The notes: generated by a model not told the origin, from the letters alone. Shown: positions 17,780 through 28,190, counted from the first letter of the stretch. The stretch: 64,000 bases of DNA from Actinomycetes bacterium (GCA_025360585.1 JANYBW010000053.1:25593-89592), one strand, 5' to 3'. Program-made: numbers and translations.

Positions 17780-19870
17780 ATGACAACCCCTGTTCCTGAA
17801 ACCACTGCCGATCAAGCCGATTTCCTAGAACGTGCTGCGGTCGCGGCGTTGGAACAGCTGGTTGGTCGCCCAACCGAATTTCGCGACGGTCAGCTCGATG
17901 CCATCGTGGCCTTGATTCGCGATCATCGTCGGGTGCTGTGTGTGCAACGCACGGGCTGGGGTAAGAGCGCGGTGTACTTCGTCGCGACACGCTTGCAACG
18001 CGATCGCGGCAACGGCCCGACACTGTTGGTCTCGCCGTTGTTGGCGTTGATGCGCAACCAGATCGAACACGCGAACCGCGGCGGAATCCGCGCGGTCACG
18101 ATCAACTCTGATAATCAAGATGATTGGGATGCAATCGATCAAGCGCTGCACGACGATTCGGTCGACTTGTTGATTGTGTCGCCGGAGCGTTTCGCCAACC
18201 CCAAGTTCCGGGCGACGATGTTGCCGATGCTGTTGCGGCGCGCTGGGCTATTCGTGATCGATGAAGCGCATTGCATCAGCGACTGGGGCCACGATTTTCG
18301 CCCCGACTATCGCCGGTTCGCGCCAGTCTTGCGAGAACTCTCCGCCGAAGTACCCGTGTTGTGCACCACCGCGACTGCGAATGATCGGGTGATCGCCGAC
18401 ATCGTGGAACAGCTCGGTGATGAGTTGTTGGTACTGCGGGGTCCTTTGGAACGAACGAGTTTGGCGCTGGACGTTGTATCGATTCCATCGCAGGCACAAC
18501 GGCTCGCATGGTTGGTAGGCGCATTGCGGTTGGTTGATGGCTCAGGCATCATTTACACATTGACGGTACGCGATGCGGCAATGGTGAGTGATTGGCTGAA
18601 TCGCAACGGAATCAGAGCGGCCGCCTATCACGGAGCGGAAGATGCGGCGACCAAACTGAGTGTCGAAGCGCGCCTGCGCGATAACGACTTGAAGGTTGTT
18701 GTCGCGACGTCGGCGTTGGGCATGGGCTACGACAAACCGGATCTCGCGTTCGTGATTCATTTTCAATCGCCCGGTTCGGCAATCGCGTATTACCAACAAG
18801 TTGGGAGGGCCGGGCGCGCGCTTCCGAACGCAGTAGGCGTGCTGTTGTCGGGAGAAGAAGATGAACGGATTCAGAACTGGTTTATCAATACCGCGTTTCC
18901 TGCCCAAGCCGACGCGGAGGCCATCGTTGCGATGTTGGATAGCCAAAACGAGCCCGTCGGTGTAGTGGCGATCGAGCGGACGGTGAATATCAAACGGTCG
19001 CGCCTCACGAACATGTTGAAGGTTCTCGAAGTTGAAGGCGCGATTGATCGAGTCGGCGCGAAGTATCAGCGAACCGAACAACGTTGGCAGTATCCGGTGG
19101 ATCGAATCGCGCACATCACCCAGCAACGTCACCGCGAACAATCACGTATGCGCGATTACCTCAATGGCGAAGGCTGTTTGATGCAGCACGTTCGCGTCGA
19201 GCTTGATGATTTCGATCCTCAACCGTGTGGTCGGTGCGGGCGGTGTCTGGCCAAGGCCGTCGTGGATGTTGCGATTGATCATGCACTGGCAGCCGAAGCC
19301 GTCGCGTTCTTGCGCGGTCACAGTATTGATATCGAGCCGCGCAAGCAGCGGCCTGACCTCAAACGGATCCCGCCTGCGAGCCAAGCGCAGCCTGGAAAAG
19401 CGTTGTGCCAACTCGATGATGGTGGTTGGGGTCAGCTTGTACGGGCCCAACTCGACGAGGGCAAATTTGGTGACGGAGTAGCGGATGCGCTGGTCTCGCT
19501 GTACCGAACCTGGCGGCCGGAGCCGTCGCCTCGCTGGGTAACGGCAGTCATATCTGATCGGCCCGGCGATCCGGTCTCGGATCTGGCTCGGCGAGTGGCG
19601 GATCGGTTGCGGTTGCCGTTCGTTGGCTCGCTCGATCGCCGCGAACCGCGCCCGGCCCAGCGCCATATGGAGAATTCCGCGCAGCAACACAGTAACGTCG
19701 ACGGCGCGTTCGCCCTGGTCAGTGGTCATTTACCCGATGGACCAGTGCTACTGATCGACGATACCGTCGCATCGCGCTGGACAGTCGCGGTCGTGGCGGA
19801 GCTCCTGGCAGGCCAAGGAGTGCCAGCAGTGTTCCCGCTCGTGTTGGCGGTTGGAGCCTCCGATGGTTGA
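17780..19870 (+). CDS. recQ: RecQ-family DNA helicase with C-terminal phosphoribosyltransferase-like domain
   Basis: A 696-residue ATP-dependent 3'-5' helicase. Walker A is QRTGWGKS (56-63), the DEAH box is at 161-164, and motif VI reads QQVGRAGRA (about 337-345). A zinc-binding segment has CLMQHVR then CGRCGRC, and a winged-helix-like region lies before it. There is no HRDC domain. The last 110 residues instead form a ComF-like fold: WVTAVISDRPGDPVSDLARRVA then VLLIDDTVASRWT, the PRPP-loop signature. The end product of that domain is unknown; it may bind nucleotides without catalysis. Confidence 0.9.
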   Translation: MTTPVPETTADQADFLERAAVAALEQLVGRPTEFRDGQLDAIVALIRDHRRVLCVQRTGWGKSAVYFVATRLQRDRGNGPTLLVSPLLALMRNQIEHANRGGIRAVTINSDNQDDWDAIDQALHDDSVDLLIVSPERFANPKFRATMLPMLLRRAGLFVIDEAHCISDWGHDFRPDYRRFAPVLRELSAEVPVLCTTATANDRVIADIVEQLGDELLVLRGPLERTSLALDVVSIPSQAQRLAWLVGALRLVDGSGIIYTLTVRDAAMVSDWLNRNGIRAAAYHGAEDAATKLSVEARLRDNDLKVVVATSALGMGYDKPDLAFVIHFQSPGSAIAYYQQVGRAGRALPNAVGVLLSGEEDERIQNWFINTAFPAQADAEAIVAMLDSQNEPVGVVAIERTVNIKRSRLTNMLKVLEVEGAIDRVGAKYQRTEQRWQYPVDRIAHITQQRHREQSRMRDYLNGEGCLMQHVRVELDDFDPQPCGRCGRCLAKAVVDVAIDHALAAEAVAFLRGHSIDIEPRKQRPDLKRIPPASQAQPGKALCQLDDGGWGQLVRAQLDEGKFGDGVADALVSLYRTWRPEPSPRWVTAVISDRPGDPVSDLARRVADRLRLPFVGSLDRREPRPAQRHMENSAQQHSNVDGAFALVSGHLPDGPVLLIDDTVASRWTVAVVAELLAGQGVPAVFPLVLAVGASDG

Positions 19871-19987
19871 TGTTCACGAAGCTTCGCTTTGGGCAGTCGG
19901 CCAGTGCGCGCTTTGCTTTTGGTGATTGAGTTGCTACCGTGGGTGACAACCGGGTTTCTTCTACGAATTTCTTCTCATGGGGGTTTC

Positions 19988-22900
19988 ATGCGATTTCGTC
20001 GCATAGTCGCATTATCGGTCGCAGCTACAACGATCTGGGCCACGCCAATGTCGGCCTACGCGGGCAGCCGCCGATCCAATGTGGCCTCGACCGCATCCAA
20101 CGATGCGGTGCGCCACGCGCAGCACTTCGGGGCCTCACTCGACACCAACGTTGACTTGAACGCGGCGCATGCATCGCGTTCGTTGGCGAGCGCGTGTGGG
20201 GGCAAGACCGGCAAAGATGTGTGGTTCGAAACGGCGGTCTCACGCGCTGGTCAGCTGACAATCGATGTCGCAGCAACCGGAGCGAAAATCGATCCCGTTG
20301 TCGCGGTCTACCGATCCAACACAAAACATCGCATCGCGTGCAACGACGACGCTTCGCGCCACACCGTCGATGCGCATGTGCGCGTGCACGTCACCCGTGG
20401 GCACTACCTCGTGCGCGTTGGCGCGCAAAGCCGCGCTGCTGGCAATGTTCATGTGTCGGCGCATTTTCGCGCGTCGAAAGCCGCCCACGTCGTGCGCCAC
20501 AACGATGCACGCGTACGCCGTCTACGAGCGAGCGCGGATGCTGCGCAAGCACGCAACCGTCGCGCTCCGAGCGCAACCGCACGGCACGGCCGACGAATCG
20601 CTCGCGATCCCCATCGTGAGCTTCGACCCAGCGAACGTGCCACGACGCAGTCATCAACGACGAACGCAACCGTGCAAGGAGTTGTCCGCGACGCGCGTAC
20701 TGGGCTTGGGATTCCTGATCTTTGCGTGACCGCGTTCTCATTCGGACAGACCGTCACGACTACTAGCGCGACTGGTGCCTACACCATCGGCGCATACATC
20801 CCAGCGTGGTGGAGTTCTTCGTACGTCCAAATCCAGGCGTACGACTGTCAGGCCGGGCTTTATAGCTCAGGGTACACATCGCTAATCCTGAGTGCCGGCG
20901 ACGTTGCCTCAGCGGCCGACATTTTGCTTCAAGGTCCACCAAGGATCTCCGGGACAGTGCGCGATGTTTTGAGCCACGCTGGAATACCCGGCGTTTGCGT
21001 CGTTTTTGACGCCTCATATAACTATGGTCCGACGTATCGCACTGTGACTGGCGCAGACGGAACCTACGACATCGCGGTCGATGCGTTTTATGGCAGTTAC
21101 GGCTACGACGTATTCGTGCGTGACTGCAACCCGAACCCAACCTATCGGCCTTTGCAGAGTTTTGTGACGGTCTGGTATTCAAGCGACATCCAGCAGGATT
21201 TTGACCTCCAGCCGATCAGTGGCATTGCCGGGATTGTTACTGATGCACAGTCGCACCAAGGCGCAAGCGGTGTTTGTGTTCAGCTCTTTGATCTGAGCGG
21301 AGCGAACCAACTCTCACAGACCTTGACCTCGCCAACGGGTGCGTACACACTCGACGCCGTCGGCGCTGGCCAGTATTCGGTGCGATTTGCAGACTGTCAG
21401 CCGCCAATCGTTCCTGGTGCTCCTGCGCATGCCCGCTGGGTCGCACAGTGGTACAAAGCTCGTGCTTCGGCTCCGGGCACTCCCGTTACGATCGTCGCGG
21501 GTTTGGTCACGGGCGAAGTCAACGCCATGCTCAATGGTGGCGCGTCAATTAGCGGTGTGATTCGTTCCGCGGATCTGGATCAGGTCGCGCTCGGCGGCGG
21601 TGCGTGTGCGGTTGCCTACAACAATGATGGTGTCGCAGTCGCTGGCGCGCTGACATCGGGGTCGAGCCCCACCGGCTCGTACCGAATTTCTGGTCTCGAA
21701 CCGGGCACCTACCGGATCGGGTTCTCAGAATGCGACGGACACCGCTTCTTCGGTGAGCGCTACTGGCGTGATGCTGAGCATCTTGATGGAGCTACCGCGC
21801 TGCACTTGGGCGTCAACGAACACCGCAGCGATATCAATGGCGCGTTGCCGTACATCGGTGGATTCATTCACGGCACGATCCGCAACGCTCGTTCGCACGC
21901 GCTCGTCGACAACGCGTGCGTCAACGTTTGGGATGCCGTGACGAATTCTGCTGTCTCGCACCTGATTGCGCCGAGTGGTTCATACCGAGTGAATGTCGAA
22001 GCCGGTTTCTACCAAGTGGAGGCGTGCGACACCGTTCGCGGCACCGACATGTGGTGGCCCGAAAGTCGGCAGCAACAAGGTGCCGCGATCATCGAGATAA
22101 CTCCGAAACAGGACTTCACCGCGAACTTCAACTTCTTATATGAAGCAACCATTTCGGGGGTTGTGCGGCTACCGAACGGTGAGCCTGCTGCCAACGCCTG
22201 CGTCACGATTCTGTTCCCGTATGGCTACGGCAATGGGTTCATGACAACGATCACTGGTTCATATCGCTATGTATCAACCGATCCGCATCCCCAGACAGTT
22301 ACGGTTGCGTTTGACGGCTGCTACGGGACCCAGAAGTACGCTCGCTCCTACTGGCACGGCGCGACTTCATTTGGAAACGCGACGCCAGTTCTGCTCCAGC
22401 TGGGTGTCAATAATGAGCACATCGACGGCCAACTTGTCTTGACGGCTTCGGTCGCAGGCCAGCTCACCGACGAAGCGACCCACGAGCCAATCGCTAATGA
22501 GTGTGTCGAGCTCTGGGACGTCGCGAGCCACGGCAGCATGGGTTTCGCGTTTTCGAGCGTGACGGGCGCGTATCGCTTCGATGGCGTTTCGCCGAGTCGC
22601 TACGTAGTTCGTGCCGGGTGCCCGCATTACAGCGAATTCGGGGCGCCGTCGACATGGGCACAGCGTTTCTATGGTGGCGGATACTCGTTTAAGACGGCAA
22701 CTCCGTTCGAGGTAAGATCTGGCCTTCAACGCGGAGATGTCAATATTGCGTTGAACCACGGCGGCAGCCTCAGCGGATTCGTGCTCTGGGGTCCCGGCGT
22801 TATCGGCGGCGGCTGTCTTGAGATCGTGAATCAAGCCGGCGAGTTCACGTATTCGAACCAGGTGCGGTCCAGTAACCCGGACCGTTTCGAATTCCGGAAT

Positions 22901-24010
22901 CTAATCCCCGGTGACTACAAGCTGTTCTTCGACTGCCCTTGGGGCAGTGCAGCTTCGCAGTTCTATCGAAATTCCGGCGATCTGCAACACGCCCAGGTGC
23001 TACATGTCCGTGCTGGCCACGGTGTGAGCGGCATCGAGTTCGTGATCGACACCGGCAATATCATTGTGGGCCATGTCGGATCCCGTGAGTCCGCCATGGC
23101 CGGTGCACGCGTCGAAGCCGTGTCGTTGCAGTACGGATACGGCCAGTCGACGTATACCGACCTCAATGGCAATTACGCTGTGTACAGTCTGCCCACTGGC
23201 GATTACAAGATCGTTGTGTCTGCGAATCGCTATCCGAGCGGTGGTTACACACTGGCGTCCATTGCCGACGACCCCCAGACGTCGTTCCCAAGCGTCTGGA
23301 ATGGGGGAGCCGCCACGTTCGATGCTGCGGAAACCTTGCACGTACATGGGCCAGCCGCGACCCGCGTCGATTTCGAATTGCAACCAGGTGGCTCGATCTA
23401 CGGCAGCGTGCGCGGCGCGGATGGTCACGCGCTCAATGGGCTGTGTGTGAGTGTCGCCGACGTCAAGACCCGCTTAGGTTTTCTTGAGGCCCAAACCCAG
23501 ACAAGCGTGACTGGCGCGTATCAACTCGACAACCTGGCTCCCGGTAGGTACTTGTTGCGGTTCGACGATTGCGGGTGGGCTGGCTACGCAACCCAGTTCT
23601 CTGGCGGGGTGAGCACTCCGGCCGCCGCAACTTTGATCACCGTTCGCAGTGGGCAGGTCACCCGGCATGTGAACGCGGTATTGCCACGCGGCGCGATGAT
23701 TTTCGGTTCCTTGGCGTTTCGGGGTTGGGATATCACGGACTCGCAGTACGGGGTCTGTACCCGCGTATTGGATACCGAAGGAAACGACGTGGGACCGATC
23801 TTTTCCGAGTTCTCAGGTCAGCAAGGCCAGCAGTTTCATATTGGTGCGCTGGGCACCGGCGACTACGTGATCGAATTCGCTTCGTGCGGTTCCTACCTCA
23901 GTTCGTTCGCACCAGTCGTCCGTTACTACGGCGGGAATTCGCTAGCTACCGCAACCCGGATCCACGTCAAGGCTGGCCAGATCGTCGGGCCGATTTCCGC
24001 GGTGATCTAG
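19988..24010 (+). CDS. Giant secreted protein with PPC domain and eleven carboxypeptidase-regulatory-like repeats
   Basis: A 1340-residue exported protein. A signal peptide (RRIVALSVAATTIWATPMSAYA) is followed by a PPC-like domain at about 50-160 (GKDVWFETAVSRAGQLTIDVA). After a basic linker come eleven beta-sandwich repeats of about 90-110 residues with the pattern (I)SGxVxDA...CV...TGxYxxxxLxPGxYxVxFxDC. Ten repeats carry one Cys near the start and one near the end; the ninth (about 23047-23400) lacks both. This suggests one disulfide per repeat. ATG 19988 is preceded by GGGGG and gives the signal peptide. Likely a cell-surface or matrix protein; no sortase motif or anchor helix is seen. 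Confidence 0.85.
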   Translation: MRFRRIVALSVAATTIWATPMSAYAGSRRSNVASTASNDAVRHAQHFGASLDTNVDLNAAHASRSLASACGGKTGKDVWFETAVSRAGQLTIDVAATGAKIDPVVAVYRSNTKHRIACNDDASRHTVDAHVRVHVTRGHYLVRVGAQSRAAGNVHVSAHFRASKAAHVVRHNDARVRRLRASADAAQARNRRAPSATARHGRRIARDPHRELRPSERATTQSSTTNATVQGVVRDARTGLGIPDLCVTAFSFGQTVTTTSATGAYTIGAYIPAWWSSSYVQIQAYDCQAGLYSSGYTSLILSAGDVASAADILLQGPPRISGTVRDVLSHAGIPGVCVVFDASYNYGPTYRTVTGADGTYDIAVDAFYGSYGYDVFVRDCNPNPTYRPLQSFVTVWYSSDIQQDFDLQPISGIAGIVTDAQSHQGASGVCVQLFDLSGANQLSQTLTSPTGAYTLDAVGAGQYSVRFADCQPPIVPGAPAHARWVAQWYKARASAPGTPVTIVAGLVTGEVNAMLNGGASISGVIRSADLDQVALGGGACAVAYNNDGVAVAGALTSGSSPTGSYRISGLEPGTYRIGFSECDGHRFFGERYWRDAEHLDGATALHLGVNEHRSDINGALPYIGGFIHGTIRNARSHALVDNACVNVWDAVTNSAVSHLIAPSGSYRVNVEAGFYQVEACDTVRGTDMWWPESRQQQGAAIIEITPKQDFTANFNFLYEATISGVVRLPNGEPAANACVTILFPYGYGNGFMTTITGSYRYVSTDPHPQTVTVAFDGCYGTQKYARSYWHGATSFGNATPVLLQLGVNNEHIDGQLVLTASVAGQLTDEATHEPIANECVELWDVASHGSMGFAFSSVTGAYRFDGVSPSRYVVRAGCPHYSEFGAPSTWAQRFYGGGYSFKTATPFEVRSGLQRGDVNIALNHGGSLSGFVLWGPGVIGGGCLEIVNQAGEFTYSNQVRSSNPDRFEFRNLIPGDYKLFFDCPWGSAASQFYRNSGDLQHAQVLHVRAGHGVSGIEFVIDTGNIIVGHVGSRESAMAGARVEAVSLQYGYGQSTYTDLNGNYAVYSLPTGDYKIVVSANRYPSGGYTLASIADDPQTSFPSVWNGGAATFDAAETLHVHGPAATRVDFELQPGGSIYGSVRGADGHALNGLCVSVADVKTRLGFLEAQTQTSVTGAYQLDNLAPGRYLLRFDDCGWAGYATQFSGGVSTPAAATLITVRSGQVTRHVNAVLPRGAMIFGSLAFRGWDITDSQYGVCTRVLDTEGNDVGPIFSEFSGQQGQQFHIGALGTGDYVIEFASCGSYLSSFAPVVRYYGGNSLATATRIHVKAGQIVGPISAVI

Positions 24011-26183
24011 GGACGTTCACGACGCCTTGGGTAGTCGCGCCGCTGCGACGGCGCGCTACCTCGAAGATTAACTGCACGGCTGCGGACGTTGGGCGGAGCT
24101 GGTTTGCCCGTTGCGCCGACTGGATGGCTTCGTCGTATTGCTTGGCAACAAGTTGTTGCTGGCCTAGCGATAGCCAGGCGTAGTCGTCGAGCGGGCGAAG
24201 ATTGGTGACGATTGCGAGTTGCGCGGCGGATTCAATTTGGTATTTGTTGTCTCGAGTGGCGGCCGCGGCGGCTCCGAGCGCTCGGCTGAATGCCCGCCGG
24301 AGCTCAACATCGTGTGGATCGGCCGCGACGGCCTTCCGCCAGTTGCGGTTGGCGTCTTCGAAGAGTCGACCGTCGATCGCGACTGCGGCGAACGTAGTGA
24401 GCTGGCCTCGAGCTACGAGGTAACCAATGTTGCCCGGCTCGATCCGGATCGCGTCGGCGAGATACGAATCTGCCTGATCGAATTGATCCTTGCGAGTCTG
24501 GCGGTTTCTTGTTGCCAAGCCGATTTGTTGCGCGCCGGTAGCCGCCGCCCGCCGGTATTCGGCGATGTACGGCGCGGCATTGACTGCCGCGGCATAGCTC
24601 TCGGCAGCGCCCGCGAAATCCTTGCGAGCGAGATCGGCCTGTGCGAAATGCACCCGTATATCGGCGTAGAGCCAACTTCCCGCAGCCAAGGCCGCAACCC
24701 CGCTGGCTACCGCGCATGCAGTCGCCGCGCCCAAAACCGATCCGGATCGTGGTGTCGTGGCGACGGTAACGCGTCTGCTTTTGGTGGCTGATCGTGTTGC
24801 GGCTGGCTCGGCAAGGAGTGTTTCGCCGTGGGTCAGAGCAACGACACCGCCCAAGAGCAGCCAACTCACCATTGCGATGGGTGGAACGTCGAAGGAAAAC
24901 AGGCTCTGAGCCCAGTACGCGACGAGTGCCGCGCCCAGCGTTTCAAGCAACAATCGCTGCGAATTGTGGGGGTCGAGTGTTCGGCGCTTGTGCAAAGCAG
25001 AGCGTCCGATCATCGCGAGCATCACGAACCACGCGGTAGTGCCGACGATGCCGATCGTCGCGAATTGTTCGAGCAGCAAATTATGCGGCTTATCCGAAAT
25101 GAGGAGCCCTAGGTTTGCGCCGTCATCTCGGACACGCGAAGACGGGTACGCCAACAGATAGGTGTCGGGGCCATTGCCGAAAATGGGGCGGTGGCCGGTC
25201 GCAACGATCGCGGCCCGCCACTCCCAGCCGCGCACGGTCGCGCTCTCGGACCGAAGCATGTCGAGTTTGCGTAGCGGCCCGGGAAGATGGGTTGTCCAGG
25301 GCGAAGCGATTGCTGATGCCGCCAGGCCGAAGAGGCCGAGGCTAGCGACGAGCGCGGCAACGCTGAAACGGCGGCGCCGTTGATCAGACGCAACGGAACG
25401 TGCCACAGCGAGCGTCGCGATTCCGATGAGTGCGGCGATCATGCCGCCCCGGCTCTGGGAGAACCACAACGCGATTACATCGAGAGCCGCTGCGATTATC
25501 GCGATCGTGCGGTACTTCCCGTTCGCGTTCGTTGTGATCCTACGCAACGCGATCGGGAGCACAATCGCTAAAAAACCCCCAAGAAAATTGGAGTTTCCGA
25601 GCGTTGATCCTGGCCACTTGGCGAGATTGCCAGCCTGTTCACGGAATTCGTAGTGATCGATCCCGAAGTGTTGAAAGATCGCGTAAGCCGAAGCGATGGT
25701 CGCGGCGAATTCCAAACCGAAGAGCACACGATTGAAACGCGAGATCGAACCTGCTACGGCCAACACGACGTTCGCGGCAAACGCGATGCCGACGACGATC
25801 GTGAAAAGGCCACCGAATCGTTCGTAGCCACCCACAAGTGAACGCAGTGGGCTGCGCGAAAATGCGGTCGCAGCGATCACCGTAGCGAGGTACAACCCGA
25901 CCCACTTCATGATCGGCATTGGTGCCCAACGGAAATGCCCTTGGATCGCTCGCCGCGCATTGAGCAGGGTCAACACAAACGTTGTTAGCGCGAACAACGC
26001 GATCTTCACGACCATAAATAGGTCCGCGGTGAACGACGTGAACGCAATGATCACCAACGCCACGCCAACAGTTGCGGCTGTGGCCGGAGCTTCGTCGCAG
26101 GCAACAAGGTTGCGCCAGCCGTCGAGTCGCATTACAGCGTTGCGTTGTCCGGCGGCTTCCCCCATGCGTTTGTATTGTCGCAC
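23967..26183 (-). CDS. O-antigen ligase-like membrane protein with C-terminal TPRs
   Basis: A 738-residue polytopic protein. About eleven helices occupy residues 30-460 and include the Wzy/WaaL motif FSQSRGGMIAALIG and the periplasmic loop GNGPDTYLLAYPSSRVRDDGANLGLLISDKPHNLLLE, whose His is typical of the ligase family. A further helix (about 490-510) leads into TPR-like helices to the end (FAQADLARKDFAGAAESYAAAV, KQYDEAIQSAQRANQL). It should join sugar or polysaccharide chains at the outer face of the membrane. GTG 26183 or ATG 26165 are equally possible starts. It overlaps the giant repeat gene by 44 bp, tail to tail. Confidence 0.87.
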   Translation of the reverse strand: MRQYKRMGEAAGQRNAVMRLDGWRNLVACDEAPATAATVGVALVIIAFTSFTADLFMVVKIALFALTTFVLTLLNARRAIQGHFRWAPMPIMKWVGLYLATVIAATAFSRSPLRSLVGGYERFGGLFTIVVGIAFAANVVLAVAGSISRFNRVLFGLEFAATIASAYAIFQHFGIDHYEFREQAGNLAKWPGSTLGNSNFLGGFLAIVLPIALRRITTNANGKYRTIAIIAAALDVIALWFSQSRGGMIAALIGIATLAVARSVASDQRRRRFSVAALVASLGLFGLAASAIASPWTTHLPGPLRKLDMLRSESATVRGWEWRAAIVATGHRPIFGNGPDTYLLAYPSSRVRDDGANLGLLISDKPHNLLLEQFATIGIVGTTAWFVMLAMIGRSALHKRRTLDPHNSQRLLLETLGAALVAYWAQSLFSFDVPPIAMVSWLLLGGVVALTHGETLLAEPAATRSATKSRRVTVATTPRSGSVLGAATACAVASGVAALAAGSWLYADIRVHFAQADLARKDFAGAAESYAAAVNAAPYIAEYRRAAATGAQQIGLATRNRQTRKDQFDQADSYLADAIRIEPGNIGYLVARGQLTTFAAVAIDGRLFEDANRNWRKAVAADPHDVELRRAFSRALGAAAAATRDNKYQIESAAQLAIVTNLRPLDDYAWLSLGQQQLVAKQYDEAIQSAQRANQLRPTSAAVQLIFEVARRRSGATTQGVVNVPRSPRKSARRSGQP

Positions 26184-26271
26184 ATCAAGCGCGTTGATCG
26201 GGTCTTGTCATTTCGCGGTTGGACTGAGGACCGCGGCTCAGCGCGGGCGCGGTGGTCACGCCGCTAGCGGT

Positions 26272-27204
26272 TCAGGATTTCAGGGCTGGCCAACTGGCTT
26301 GCGTGAGTTCGCACGAGAGGTCCCAGAGCTTGCGAGCAACCGCAGGGTCGTGGGAGCGCTTATTGGATTTGACCTTTACGGGATGGCCCTGTTGTTCCAT
26401 GAAGCCGTCGGGGCCGTAGTAGTCGCCGCCGTTCGCTTCGGTGTCGATGGCGGCGCGCAACGTCGGCAAGGAACCCATTTCCGAAGACTGCATGGTGCGT
26501 TGCACCAGTGGTTCCGCGAACCGCATGAGAAATCCACCAATGCCAGCGACATCGTGTGCAAGATTCGTGTTGGATCCACCAGGATGAGCCGCGACCGCGA
26601 TCGTCGAGTTGTGGCCTGTTGCGGTCAAGCGCCGTTGCAACTCATATGTGAACAACAAGTTCGCCAATTTGCTGCGGCCATACGCAAGCCACGCCGAGTA
26701 CCGCTTGTCGTATTGCAGATTGTCGAAGTTGATGAACCCCATCTGATGCGCCAGGCTGCTCACGTTGACGACGCGAGAGCCTTCGGTCGCGAGGAGCGTG
26801 TCGATGAGGTTTGCAGTGAACGCAAAATGGCCCAAGTGGTTCGTTCCCAGCTGTGATTCGAAACCGTCGACCGTGGTGCGTTTCGCAACGCCCATGATGC
26901 CTGCGTTGTTGATCAACAAATCGAGGCGTTGATGCTGGGCGAGAAATGTCTTCGACGCGATGCGCACGGATTCAAGATCCGAGAGATCAAGATCGAGGAT
27001 CTCGACGTCTGCAGCAGTCGTTGCCGACACAATCGCGTCGCGCGCAGTTTCGGCTTTTGTACGGTTCCTGCACGCGAGTACCACCTTCGCTCCGTGCCGG
27101 GCAAGGGCACGTGCCGCATCGAGTCCGATGCCGCTGTTTGCTCCAGTAATGAGCGCAACGCGCCCCTGCTGGTCAGGGATGTCTTGGGTCGTCCATGGGG
27201 CCAT
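26272..27204 (-). CDS. Short-chain dehydrogenase, retinol-dehydrogenase-like
   Basis: A 310-residue NAD(P)-dependent SDR with cofactor motif TGANSGIG (residues 20-27), LLINNAGIMG (about 90) and the catalytic YGRSKLAN. It is of the longer 'extended C-terminus' type related to retinol dehydrogenases/WW-oxidoreductases. The basic CRNR after strand 2 favours NADP(H). It lies alone on the minus strand, 86 bp from menB's end. Confidence 0.88.
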   Translation of the reverse strand: MAPWTTQDIPDQQGRVALITGANSGIGLDAARALARHGAKVVLACRNRTKAETARDAIVSATTAADVEILDLDLSDLESVRIASKTFLAQHQRLDLLINNAGIMGVAKRTTVDGFESQLGTNHLGHFAFTANLIDTLLATEGSRVVNVSSLAHQMGFINFDNLQYDKRYSAWLAYGRSKLANLLFTYELQRRLTATGHNSTIAVAAHPGGSNTNLAHDVAGIGGFLMRFAEPLVQRTMQSSEMGSLPTLRAAIDTEANGGDYYGPDGFMEQQGHPVKVKSNKRSHDPAVARKLWDLSCELTQASWPALKS

Positions 27205-27290
27205 ACCCGGACCCTACATCGACTGACGGTTCCCGCGTTTGGCGAACTCGTCGATTTGCGATACTGGTGAAATTTGAACCGGCACGCCGT

Positions 27291-28190
27291 CTAAAAATGC
27301 CAGGGATAGGGGGACCAATCCGGGTCGCGCTTTTCCAAAAAGGAATCGCGCCCTTCGGTTGCTTCATCAGTCATGTACGCAAGGCGGGTCGCTTCACCCG
27401 CGAATACTTGCTGGCCCACGAGCCCGTCATCGATGAGGTTGAAAGAAAACTTGAGCATTCGTTGAGCCGTTGGTGATTTACTATTGATTTTTGCTGCCCA
27501 TTCGAGCGCGACGCGTTCAAGATCTTCGTGATCAACCACGGCGTTGACCATGCCCATGCGATGAGCATCTTCGGCCGAATACTCATCACCGAGGAAGAAA
27601 ATTTCGCGCGCGAACTTTTGACCAACCTGGCGCGCAAGGTATGCGCTGCCGAACCCGCCATCAAAGCTGGCAACGTCGGCGTCGGTCTGTTTGAACTTGG
27701 CGTGTTGGCGTGACGCGATCGTGAGATCGCTCACCACGTGCAGACTATGGCCGCCGCCGGCGGCCCAGCCGGGCACCACGCAAATAACGATTTTACCCAT
27801 GAACCGAATAAGGCGTTGTACTTCAAGAATGTGCAGTCTCCCGGTCTTGGCCGGATCAACAGTCTCGGCGGTATCACCGCTGGCGTACTGGTATCCCGAC
27901 TTTCCGCGGATGCGTTGATCGCCGCCCGAACAAAACGCCCAGCCGCCGTCTTTTGGAGAAGGGCCGTTGCCAGTGAGGAGCACACAGCCAACGTCGGTGC
28001 TCTGCCGGGCATGGTCGAGTGCCCGATAGAGCTCATCGACCGTCGCGGGCCGAAACGCGTTGCGAATCTCTGGGCGGTTGAAAGCAATCCGGACCGTTCC
28101 TTGGCCGATCGCACGGTGATACGTGATGTCTTGGAAATCGAAGCCGTCGACTGTTTGCCATGCGGATGGGTCAAAAATCGCAGAAACCAT
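27291..28190 (-). CDS. menB: 1,4-dihydroxy-2-naphthoyl-CoA synthase
   Basis: A 299-residue crotonase-fold enzyme of menaquinone synthesis that closes the second ring of O-succinylbenzoyl-CoA. Diagnostic blocks are FCSGGDQRIRGKSGY, CVVPGWAAGGGHSLHVVSDLTIAS, QTDADVASFDGGFGSAYLAR and the terminal WSPYPWHF. It matches the actinobacterial MenB length. No other men gene is in the window. The ATG is not preceded by a clear Shine-Dalgarno, and a 17-bp tandem repeat fills the divergent spacer. Confidence 0.95.
   Translation of the reverse strand: MVSAIFDPSAWQTVDGFDFQDITYHRAIGQGTVRIAFNRPEIRNAFRPATVDELYRALDHARQSTDVGCVLLTGNGPSPKDGGWAFCSGGDQRIRGKSGYQYASGDTAETVDPAKTGRLHILEVQRLIRFMGKIVICVVPGWAAGGGHSLHVVSDLTIASRQHAKFKQTDADVASFDGGFGSAYLARQVGQKFAREIFFLGDEYSAEDAHRMGMVNAVVDHEDLERVALEWAAKINSKSPTAQRMLKFSFNLIDDGLVGQQVFAGEATRLAYMTDEATEGRDSFLEKRDPDWSPYPWHF

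Noticed and set aside
25909..26856. 315-codon plus-strand frame
   Set aside because: Runs antisense across the O-antigen-ligase and SDR starts; no domain is recognised.
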